From Effrenium voratum (Eukaryota > Sar > Dinophyceae > Suessiales > Symbiodiniaceae), in NCBI GenBank assembly GCA_963377175.1, contig CAUJNA010003494.1, positions 616,756 through 680,755 on the forward strand: DNA of 64,000 nt, given 5' to 3'. This document shows positions 32,458 to 44,300 of this stretch, piece by piece. Each line of letters starts with the position of its first letter. Within the stretch, counting starts at the first letter, position 1. The position numbers were made by a program, and so were the translations under genes. The notes under the pieces are model-generated. The model searched no databases and was not told the DNA's origin. It saw nothing but the letters and a program-made list of their open reading frames with translations.

Positions 32458-35090
32458 GAGCTACAGAAGCAGGGAGGCCCAGCGCATACCATGAGGTCTT
32501 CAACAGCTTGAGTTCTGAGGATTGATCCCCACAGACCTCCACCACACCCTCTTTCTTGGTTTCCTGGAGGTTTCTTTTTTCCATTTCAATCAAACAAACC
32601 AGCGAAATCAGGTAATACCCTGTTTCCCCTGGCCAGGACAAGTCCTGGTTTTGGCCACAGAAGCCCTAATTTCCAAAATAAGGCCTTGACAGACATATGC
32701 CCTTATTTCTGTACTGTCAGCTTCTGCGCAGCGGCGTGGACGGACGTGTGCGCATAGGTGAATTTCCAACAAACCAGCTGAGCCATCAGCGACCTTTCGA
32801 ACACACCGAAGTTCTAAGCGAAGATCCCCCATTCTTGTCACTTTGCCCAGCAGGGACATGCAAGTTCTTTTTCCTGGCTGGGCGGGTTCTACTCTGAAAC
32901 ATCTGTTTGTTTGTTGGGCCCTCTAAAAATGGTCAACTTCATGAATCAGGGGTCAAATTGGTCCTTCTTGGAAGATTTACTTTGAACCAGTGGGGTTCCC
33001 GACGTGTACACTCACGAAACACCCAGACGCACACTCACGAAACAGACGGGCGGCACAGGGTGACGTTTACACCATGCGAACGTGGAAGTAGTAAAAGCAC
33101 AATGCAACATTGAACTTAGTACGCCGGATTTATTTGATTGATTGGTGCTGATTTCCAACGGAAGGATCTCCCTGCTCTCATGTCATGGAAAAAAAGGCGT
33201 GCGTCGCGCATCACCACAACGCCTTTGGTCGCGAAGTGTTTCTACACACACAAAATGACACCAGCCAAGAGAAGACACCAGCCAAGAGAACCTCAGACTC
33301 AGAGAGAGAGACCTCTTCTGTCGTTTGCTGGTGGCCCGGAAGCCATCACCAAGTTTCCGGTCAGCAAGGATCTGACATGCGAATGCTCACGTCTGACCAT
33401 ACTGTGCATGGACAGAATCCATAAACCGCACCACTTGGAAGCCATGGTTGAAACCATTATCTGTTGGTATTTACAGGGCAATCCTCTTTCCAGGGTCTCT
33501 GAGGTGGGAAATGGATTTCGTCCATCCACAGTAGGAAGGCTACTGGCCAGCAAAAGGATTGTCTCACCTTATCTCTCCTTTCTACTTCCCGAGCTATTAG
33601 AGGAGAGAAGTGGAAAGACTAACACGCTCTGTCTCTAGGAGTTAGTCGAAGACAAGCGGCTTGTCGTTGGTCTTCTGCAGAATTATAAGATGTGTCAAAG
33701 CCAGTCGGTGGATGATACTCAGGTAATTTTTTGGCTGTAGGTCCCCTGGAAGCTCCTGGGACCCCGAATGGAAGACTTGGTTCCATGTAACGTTGACCCA
33801 GGATTAATAAACCTGTCCCATTAGGGGGGGTGTTCCCTCCAAGAGTGGTCTGAATCCCCACTAAGGGGACCCAGGGGACACCCCCCAATCAATTCATCCA
33901 CCAGGGGTTCTGCTGAATCCGGGGTTAACAGAGCCTGAGGGACTGAGCTCTTGAGTCAAAAGCAGCCGGTGATAAGATCAGGTGGCAGAAAGCAAGGGAG
34001 TCTTCCAGAGGTCTTCTCTTAAGCGCGTTTTCTTGGGTACAGGGTGTGATTCATTTTCTGGCCCCCTCGTGTTTTTAAGGGAAACCAAGAGAACAAACAC
34101 AATTTGGTTGGGGGTCCCCCAAAAAAAGAGGCACAAAAAAAGGACACCCTCGATTCGCAGGGCAATCTACCAGGGTTCTGTGGTTGAGTATGGCTGGCTT
34201 GCTGGCAATATGACAGAGGCATCCACCAATGAAGGCCAGTTTCTTTTCCTTGAGAATTCCGTTGCCAACCTTGGAAACCACATACTGTACCAATTCGGTG
34301 TGGAATCTTGTCCAGTAGTTTGCGCCACGTTGTTTGCAGGCACTCGAATCCTAGGATTTCGAGTAACCAGGGACTGGAGGATAGTCGCGGTGCTCTAGCC
34401 CCCTACCCTTACGTGTGGGAACTGGGGGCAGAGCTGTGGTCCTTGCTTTGATCCTCCTTTCAAGCCCAATTTCTGAATGAGGAAGCCATTTGTTTGTGTT
34501 CCCTGTTTTGGTGCAATCATCATAACGTTTCTTGCAGACCAAGACACTGGACTTGCTTTGGCCTGCAAGAAGTGACACTGCGGCTTTCCGCTGCAAGAAA
34601 GTGAAAGATGCCATAGAGCAGCCTGACCAACCGATTTCAGTGTGAGTATTGACGATGCCGCCTGCATGTGCAACATGGAGCTTACAGCTTTTGCCTCTTT
34701 TTTCCACACTGGCGACTTCCCTTATGTTTGGACGGTAAGCTCCTGTTTCTGGCAGATGAGAACCAAACAATCATCCTTTTTGTGATCAGTTGCAGGCAGT
34801 GGCGCAGCATTTGCGCGCAGGCCTTGCCAGTGCACGCCTTCTTTTGAACATCATTGGACCGCCCAAACAATCAACCACGCCCCTCTGCAGTCATTGCTCT
34901 TTTGGAGCCTATGGGAAGCCCAAGAGGGTTGTTGCAGTCCTCACAGAACATTTTTTCATTCAAGCTCGACTAGATCTGATTCAATGAATCCGAGCATCTT
35001 ATTGCTTGCATATTTCGGGGCCAAGGATAGACCATGCTCTTTGGAAGGATCCTTTAAGCAGCAAGCCCATTGAATTCCGAGGCGAAGCTT

Positions 35091-35196
35091 CCATTTGCTT
35101 AAGGTCTTTTGGATTTATGTTCCCCGGTTGGTTTTAAAGGGCATCTATGACTACTGGAAATATGTCGATTTTTTTTCTAGGGGGCTTAAGCAAATG
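35091..35196. repeat. Hairpin element, CCATTTGCTTAAG...CTTAAGCAAATG
   Basis: Terminal inverted repeats of 13 bases; inside is GGTTTTAAAGGGCATCTATG and ACTACTGGAAATATGT. Partial copies are near 20545, 28540, 30790, 39280 and 50405. Confidence 0.8.
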
Positions 35197-35271
35197 AAAG
35201 AAAGCTCTTGGAATCTGCCCCAAAGATCCAAAACGCTTGGCTCTGAGCCTCTGGCCGGCGGCTTGACGGAG

Positions 35272-35305
35272 GCTGAACTGCTGCCTCTGCTCGCTGGAGC
35301 GGCGC
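35272..35305 (+). CDS. Membrane-protein gene, possible exon AELLPLLAGAA
   Basis: AG|G start; GT donor at 35306-35307. The frame is open upstream to PLAGGLTE, so the start could be earlier. Confidence 0.4.
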
Positions 35306-38300
35306 GTGACCAAAGGCAAGTGGCTGGTCAAGGCACGGGCCTTGGAGTGGTGGGTTCAACCACTGTCAGGGGTCCAAGGGAGGGTTAAACCTCCCCCAAA
35401 TAAGGTGGGTGGAAGCCATCCCAAAAAGGATAGACTCCAAAAGACACACACTCCCATGTTTCCCCTCAAAAAGGGTGGAGTTAACCATTTTGGTGCGGTT
35501 CTGGATGTTAAAGGGGGAATGTGGGGAAGCCTGTTTGGCCGTCCCGCGTGAGACGATCCTCAGCGTCAACTGCCTGATTCTGGGGCGTCAATCGGGAATC
35601 AAATCAGTCCTGCCCGAAGGCATTGCTCCGTTTCTCTCGGAACTGGCTGGCGTGCGTCTTGCCCTGTCCGAGAGCGTCACTTCAATGGACCCCTCAAACA
35701 GGGAAAGTGTGATAAGTCTCAGGCCCAGATTACAACCTCACTTGTTGGCCCAAGATCCCGGGGCAGGAAGCGGAAGCCTTGAAGCTAGCATCGGCGGGAA
35801 GACCCCGGCATACATGGTTGCATGTCGGTTTTAACTCAGTCTTTTGCTTTGATGTTGCTTCATAAACCAGTTTTCAGAGCTTGACGAATTGGGATTCAAT
35901 GCTAACTCCCATCATTTTACTCTGGACCGCAGCTTGATCTGGGTCTGTGTTGGCTAAATTCCAGATTCCACTTTCACCTCAGCTTGACAACTCTTTTTCT
36001 GAGTAGAATGCACAAATCAGGTGCATGATGCGTAGGTTACCACTACATAGTTTTTAACCTTCAAAGAGCAAACACCTGCCCCCCCCCCCCATTTTGGTCT
36101 AGTTTTAATGGCCCCGTCAACCTGAAAAGCAAGAAGGGCCTTTGGTTGCAAGTATACGTAGACAGGGGACCCATCTTGCTGGTGCGCCGTAGGGAATGAC
36201 CTTCCGGGTGTTGGAAATGAACCCCGGTCTTGGGGATTCCCTTAAAGGAAACCACATCGGCGATGGTTTTTTTCTCGGGGATTCCCTGGCATTCGAACCG
36301 ATCAAAAGCCATTCCCTGGCTTCGCTCGAACCGCCCAAGATCCGAGGTGCAGACCAAGAGCCATGTGATCCGCTGTCACAACCTGCGAGTTTGCACGCAG
36401 GACGGGATCGGTTTAGGGTTTGGGCAGGGCACCTCAAGTTCCGGTTCGGACTTGATCGTCACTTTTCTTGCGATCGGTTTGGTAGGGAATGAGTTGGAAT
36501 GACCGGAACTACACCATCCGCTATGGCTTCCTTTAAAAGGGAGTTCCCAAAACCGGTTGGTATGAGAAATGGAATGAACCCGAGAAAACTGTTGCCATTT
36601 TGGGGTTCCCCCCAAAAATTGACAAACCCATGTTGCCCAACCACCTCGGGCATCAAAGTGAAAACCGACGCCATTTCCGGGGACCGAATCCTATCTGACA
36701 CACCCACACACACACACAGAGGCACAGCACCCAGACTGTGGATGGTTACGAAATCCGCTTCTCGCACCGCAACATGAAGCCGTGGTTGAAACCACAACGT
36801 TTCTTGGTATTTTTAGGGGAGTCGTCATTCCTTAGGTGGTGCGAAATTCATGTTGTCCATCCACAGTAGTGCCCTTCTCAAATCAAAACACCACTCCAAA
36901 TTGGTTGGGAAACACTATAGTCCAGTCAGCAATCATGTACATACTATATATATAGGTGTATCTCCACACACACAACAAAATGAATTTGGTAGATGGTTAC
37001 AAGGATAGACAAAACACATGGGGCAGGGGTTACCTCTATTTTCACACCGAAGTGGCGCCATGCTTGGCCCAGGAGGAGTGCCGGCGCTGGGGGACCTTGG
37101 GCCCCTGGCCTGTGCGGCTCTGCCTCTCAGCGGTCCTCACCGCCGCCGCCGGTGCCTCGGAAAATTTCTGGCGCGTCCCCAAGCAAATGGCCGTTTTTGG
37201 GTGGATGAACATCCATTTGCCACCTATTTTGATGTTCACCAGCGGTACAGGGTTTTGACCCACAGCCAAATTGGCTTACTCCAAAGATGGGTCCCCAACC
37301 CCAAAAAAGCTGTGGGTCAACCTTCCTTAAGGATATCGGTTTTCGGGGGTTGAGTTTGCAAGCAAGTAGACTCTGGTTCGTAAGAATGGCTTCGTTCTCC
37401 TTTTTGCTTTCCCTTCAAACCAATTTCATAAATAGGCTACCGACTCAAAAGCACGCACCCGCTCAGCGGTGGTTAGCATCGGCTGATGATTTTCCCCAAA
37501 AGGGAGCCCAAAGATGACGGATCATGTTGGTAAAGGCAACGCCAACATGCAGCCAACCAGCGAACGTTTGACATTTCTGTGTCCTGTGTGATACCTCGCT
37601 TCTCAAACACTAGCAAACCCCATGGCCACAAAGCCAAATTGACCTTTCACCATCGAGTTTCTTTGGCAGCCGGGATCACTGGCTATCATAGAGTTCCAGA
37701 CTATCATAGAGGTCCAGGGGTGGGCTTTCTTTTAAGCGAAGGCGCTTGCAGTGTGAATTTGATGCCGGTCTATGGTGCTCAGGGAGATTTTGATGGAACC
37801 ACTTTGCTGGTTCGGGGAATGAACCGGAGGATTTCTGGGAATCCGCAAAGGGATGGTTTTTGTCGGGCTCATAATTAGCCCTTGCTGAGAACCAGCAATG
37901 GTGCTGGCAATCCGGGGCATAAGCCAGCTCACCGCTTCATGAAGGTCCCTTAGCTGGGGATTCCCTTAGTTCCGGTTCAGGAATGATCGTAATTTGCCCA
38001 GATTCAAAGCCACCCAACCACAACACATCGTAATTTACGGGGGTTGGCGGGTTTCCAACTTGCAATGATTGAGGAATCCACCGTGCAGAGACGTTGGATT
38101 GGGTTGCATCCAGGGTTCACACCCCGGAAGACACATCATCGGGGCTTCCGGGTCGGGTATGGTCAGTTCTTTCACAAGTCGACAGCCTCCAAAAGGAGTT
38201 TATGTCAAGTGCCAGGAACTTAGGAGATATCTTACCAGAAAACAGTTCACAACTCCTGTGCATGTTTTATCGTCATTAGTTGTCCCATCACGCTGGATCA

Positions 38301-41300
38301 TACTTGTCTTCTGTCACGGCCTCTTGTGTGTTTTGTCTTGTTGCCAAAGGAGCCATCTAGTAGTACCAGCACCCAGCCCACTTTGGACAACTCATGTCAA
38401 TAGCTTCGCTAAACACTTGCAGCACATGAAGGCGGAGTTGTCTGTCAAGGTGACTGCGCACAAGCTGAAAGTGGCGCCACAGCCGCGTACCAGGAGCTGG
38501 GTGCCAACCCCACAAGTGTGCAAGGCTTGAACAACTGTTTGGCGTATTCCGCCCTTTTCGGGCACGCCGCTACAACCGCGAACGCCATCAAGGCGTACGT
38601 CCAGGCACTTCTCATTTCCAAGTTTCAAACTTGGATCACTCTGCCGCCAGAGGGCTTGGGGCGGCATTTAGCAACCCCCTGTGCTAGGTGTTGCTGTGCT
38701 GAATGCAATTTCTTGCTTATATACACCCTTGTTGCATAGTACACGGGTGAAAGTAGATGTCACATTCCTTGCTAAACCTTTGGATGAGCATGTTAGAACC
38801 AACACAAATGGGTCTGGGTCAAAAATAGGTACCCCAAATGGAACCCTGGTAAATGGAACCAAGGACTAAAACCAGCGGTTTTGTGGTGGTATTTTAATGT
38901 TGACCCATACGCATATTGGACCGTTCAATGGGTCTGTTTTTGAGGGTACCCGCAACATGGCGGTTTCAAAGGGCGCCCAAAAGAAAAGGAGAACCACCAT
39001 GTCGAGGGTTTTCTCAAAAAATGACACGCCCATATAGCTGTGGGTCAAAAAAAGGTACCCAAAATGGAACCCTGGTAAATGGACACATGGACGACAACCT
39101 GCGGTCCCCTGGTATTTAATTTTGACCCATACCCATATCAGCATCTTGGATCCCAAAGTCTCGGGTGAATCGGGTCCGACCAAGAGCCTCGCTTTGCTGA
39201 GGTCCTGCTCAGCTCCGAGCTGGTGGGCCGGAGGCGCCTACCGGGACCTCCAGTGGTACCTGTGTTTCCTCAGTTTGCTTAAGATCATGTTTTCCCCTGT
39301 TGGTTTTGAAGGGGATGTGTCACTACTGGAAATATGCGTTTATTTTCCCAGGGATCTTAAAGAATTGGAGGGTTGTCAATTGAGGGGGTTTCTATTTCAA
39401 CTGCCAAAACAAGAGTGCAATCCCTTGCGGAAGGTGCAGGGATTTTCTCTGGGCCGCTCAAGTTTTTACGTGTGCGGGGTTCTCAAAATTTATCTTTGCA
39501 CCACCATGTATAGGGTAAGTTTGAGGATGTCACTTTTCTGATCCGCAACGGGAACTAAAAGACGGTTATTCAGACAATAGTGACTCTAAAGTGGGAGTTT
39601 AGGCTTGGTTCCCTTATTAATCAGCTGTAGAACTGGCCCCAAACAAGGGTGCTTACTGCGAACCAAGACGCACCAATTTCCCACTGACCAGCGAAAGTCA
39701 CATTCATCAGCAAACCTTCGCAGCAGACAGCAAAGGCAGCCGATTTGTACCCCTCTTGCATACCCTTTTTCATGGCTCAAATGGGCACCCGAAGGGGCAT
39801 GTGTCTTTTTGTTTCTTCTTGTTTTGCGGGGTTCTCCTTGTCTGGCACACATGGACACACGTCTATGAATTTCAGTGGTTGACACGCCCTTGCACATGCT
39901 TGGTGGGCATATACCATGCCTTTGCCATGCATTCATACCTCATACCCTGTTATCAAGCCACAGCAACCGAACCCAAACCAAGCCCAAGCAATCCCAGCAA
40001 GCCCAAATTCAACACAACCCACACCCAAGCCCAATGCCCCCCCCCAAATATATATATATATATATATATATGTATAGCAACAGTGAAAGTGGTATCCCCA
40101 GCAGCCCCGGAACCCCCTGGAACCCTCCGGAACCCTCTGGAACCCTCCGGCACCCTCCCAGAAAGCTGCTCAAACCAGAGCTTGTTTGGGCCTATCGACC
40201 CCATCGCTTTCAGCTATTGGGAAAAACAACGACGCCAAAAACAAAACAAACAACCGAAACCAACCCGCCAAAAACGACCACCAAAATCCAAAAAAAACAA
40301 ACCAACCCGCAAAAACGAACCCCACCCCCATTGCACATCGACAAACTTAATCCCGATGCTCAACAGTGTCCCACTCCAGGTTCAGCTCGACAGAATAGTG
40401 CTGAAGATACGCAACAATCAAGGAAGAATAAGATCAGGTTCTCAACTATTTACAAGTCTTCTTTCTTTTTGGGCACAAGCGTTTCTCATTTGTACTAGAA
40501 GAATGCCTCCTGCTGGAATCCACATTTTCCTGATGGTAGGTGGTGCATGCATGTCTAATTCAACCTTGCCCCCGGAATTCATGTTTGCTTGAACTGCCCT
40601 TTGAATCAGGTTTCCAGGGTTGACACTGATAACAAACATTCAGTTCGCCTTGGATGACTTGAATGCTTTGGCTCAAGACAAAAGCAGGTTGCGCGAGTGA
40701 AGCTTTCGGTGCCGCCATTGCACTTTTGGGCATACTCTTTACTTGACTTGTCTTGATTCGTATTTCGTCTGGTTATCAGCCGTAGCTTTTGAGCTGCGAC
40801 CGATAGCTACGGCGGGTGAGGGCGTCGAGCATCCGGGAATTGCACCAGAACTGTGGAACCTTTTCGGTTGGCATCGAGCCGGACGAAGAGGCAAATCACA
40901 GAAACTTGGTGTGCTGCGTGACGGATTGGCCGAGGGGGTTTTATCAAACGAACCTCCATTTGTGCTGGATAGCACCTGGGACAGTTGCACGTGCAAAAGT
41001 CAACTGGGAACAGCTACAGCTCTACGAACAGGCCTTTTGGAACGAGCAACAGCGTCTGACTGAGGAGCCCCAGAATCATCGGGTGTCTTTTCGGGTTGTG
41101 AAGGCAGCGGATCGAACTGCTCCTCTTAGGCTTGTGCAGCGCGAGTCGCTCCGAGCCGAAGAGCCTGCATCGTCTGCGGAGCCTGTGCAGCACAGATTGC
41201 TCCAGGCGACCAGCAAAGCTGCGTCGAGGCCAGAGGGCACTTCACGTACGCCGAGGCGCGCTGAGCCTTCCGGGCATCACTTCGCTGCGGTGATTTGTGA

Positions 41301-44300
41301 TTTGGCTCTTGCCACAGGAGTATTCAAGTGTGTGAACAGCAATGGGGAAGATCAAGGATTGTCCTTTGTCTACGAGCCGCGCTACGGCATTGACTTTCGG
41401 GACAGTTGCGTGGTTGCAATCGACTATCACCAGGTTCTTGACAGAGCCCTTTGCGGACGCACAGAGTGGGATTACGAAGGTATTTGCCACGACAACCTCG
41501 AAGCGATTAGACAGCTGAAAGCCGCTTTCTTTCGCGAAGGTATCCACGTTGTGACAATCTGCCTATCCTACCTCCATAGCCAAGAACGCCGAGACGCATT
41601 GGTTGCTGCGTTCAATCGCACTCCGGATATTTCATCAGTTTTTGACTTCATCATTACAACTTCTGAAAGGGCCAGATACAACTCCAGGACCCAGAAAGGT
41701 GGGAAGGTGCTAGTCCTTCAGGATCTGCTGTCAGTTGGATTCCGCTCAGCATTCATCGTTGACGACAGTGACGAGGTCATCAACAGTATCATCGATCGCC
41801 AGGTACAGGACAAGATCTCGGGCATTCACATCAAGCTTCGCAGGAAGCCACCGGCCAACAATTTGTTCAGGCCAGTCGGATTTCTCGAGGATTGTGTGGC
41901 CCATTGGCCGGAGTGCGCCGCAAGGTGCAAGCAGGCATTGCGTCAGTAGCTTTTCCTGTCCGACCAATTTCAAGAAGCAATGGAGCCGTCAGAAATAGTT
42001 CCAGCTGCTCAGGGATCTGCACAGATGTTTTCACCCCCGCAGGTCGCAGACTCCAGTAGTAGTAATGAAGACACTAGCATGTCCACGGCATCATCCCAAC
42101 CGATGGGTAGTAGGATCAACATGCAAAGTGCTCAGTTGCAACAGCATCATCATTTCTCACCAAATGTTGAAATGCACGCTCAAGCTCATCACACCCAAGT
42201 GTACCAGCCGACCATGGTTGTTCAATTATTGGATCAACAACTGGTAGAAAGAGCTGAAGCGCATTTGAGAGAGAATGATAGGAGGTTGATTGTCACTGAA
42301 GCCCAAGCTCAAAGCTTAATGGCCGAGGCTAAGGATAGGGTAAATCAATTGGAAAGCCAATCCTTCAATCAAGTTCATGCCCTTCAGGAATCACTTGAAA
42401 GGACCAAGCATGAATCGGGGGACCAATTGAGACAAGCCCAGGAGCGAGTCCTTTATTTGGAATCACAAGCCAATGCACAGGTTCAGGCACTCCAAGATGC
42501 CTTGACGAGGGCCCAGCATGGCACAAGTGACCAGATTAGGGAACACCAGCTTAGGGAGGCCGAAGCAACGCAGAGGGCGCAACAGTTGGCAGACCGATTG
42601 CTAGCAATGGAGCAAAGGTTGAATTCTCTTGAAGCCGAAAATCAATCCTTAAAAAGGGAACTGGCATGCATCCATAATGGCGCGGATAATCCGCCACTGC
42701 AGGCGAGTGGGCAGCCTGCTGTGATGCCTTCGATCACCAGCCAGCCAGTGCAGGACGGGTCCGTGATGCCGCAGGGCACCGGAAACCCCCAACCGATAGC
42801 GCATGGCGCTGGTTCACACCAGGCAAGCCCCGTGATGCCTCAGGGCACCGGAATCAGTGCACACAATGTTTCATCATGGGACTTATCAGGTGCTGTGAGA
42901 AACATTTTTGGGGGTTCTTCTCCAGTTGCACCGAATTCGGGATAGTGCATTAGAAAGGCGTTTGGATCAACTCACATCAGCCTTTGAGCTATTTGCATCC
43001 CAGACTGCCGCCGCTCAACCTGTGCCGCAAATTCATCAGGCAGGAACAGGGCAAGTTCCCCAGATTTTCAACATAGGATCTGTGGGAGGGCAGTCAGGGG
43101 GTGGATCGCAGAATGGTTCACAGCATGGTTCCATCAAGCGAATCCAACAAGGGTGGAGGCGGCGGGAGACCAGGGGGTTCGCCAGGAGGCTCGCAAAGAC
43201 CTCCTCAGGGCCCCTCAATTCCCTCTCAAGGAAATCAGGGAATGGCCCAAATTGACGGGGCAATCGATGCCTACTCAAGGGAAAAGAAACTCATGCGTGT
43301 GAAGGCATATGATGAGATGAAGTTGCCTCAGCTGCCCAAAACGGCGGCAGACGCTCGCCTATTCAGGAACTCGGTTTTCAACCTTGTGTGTAGGCTTGCA
43401 AAGGGTGACGATTCCTTAGTCCATAGTTGGATCGCCGAAAGCACTAATCCCAAAGCCGATCTCGAGTCGAGCCTTCCGTTTCCAATTCTTGATCGAGTGT
43501 TGGGTTCAAAGCTGCTTGAGCTGTCGAAGAACACCAAGTTTGCCATGCTTTTCCAATCCATTCAGGAGCAAGAGCAACGGGTCTTCAAGCAGCCAAAGTG
43601 GCGGAAGTTGTTGTGGGTCATCTTTGAGAGGTTTAAGATGGAGAAGGATAGGGGAATTGCCTTGACTCAAACCCATCGCTTAGGCCTCAAGATGAGCGGC
43701 ACCGACATTAAGGCACTCGAAGATTTCCGTCAGAGATTCGACTTCGTGTACCAGGCCTTGGAAGTTTCCGAGAGACCGAGTGACCAAGCTATTAGGAGCA
43801 CCCTTTTCGACCAATTGAAAGGACATCCAAAAATGGCTTTGGTGATCGACCGTTTCAGGAACGCCAGTCCAAACAGCAGTAAAAGGACATGGCCTTGGCT
43901 TTACGCGAAGCTCGGGGAAATCATCGAGATTCATCAGCTAGATGAAAATGTCGTGTCGATCGATCAGGTGTACACGCAATCCGCAACTAAGTCCCAAGCA
44001 GCGCCAGCCAAGACAAAGGAAGGGAAAGACAAGAACGACAAGAAGAAGGCAGAGAAGAAGGGGGAAGCCCAAAAGGAGCAACCTTCATCCAGCCAGAAGC
44101 CCAAATACTCCAAAGATCCGAAGCCTAAAGAAGCGAATGCAGCACCTGCAAAGGGGAAAGGCAAGGGCGAGAGTAAGGGTGGCAAGGGTAAGAAGGGGGA
44201 CACAACTCCTAAGGGCACTCCTAGGCTAACGGATGAAGAAAAGAAGAAGCAGCCTTGCATGTACTTTGGGTATAATGCTTGCACCAAAGGTGATAAGTGC

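Larger units (their letters stand above)
26694..35271. other. Introns of the beta-domain gene: repeats only
   Basis: Outside the exons listed I see an AT/GT-rich tract (27853-28010), two copies of the TCCAAAAGTGG/GGGGTTAA repeat (27612-27705, 33790-33930), a GCGAAGCC cluster (29470-29990), a CTGG/GGTC low-complexity stretch (32215-32290), and further hairpin repeats. No other gene is seen. Confidence 0.55.

Noticed and set aside
39756..40592. 278- and 207-codon open frames rich in Pro, Lys, Thr and Asn
   Set aside because: They cross a TA tract and 11-bp repeats and run into the LTR of the second element; composition is low complexity.
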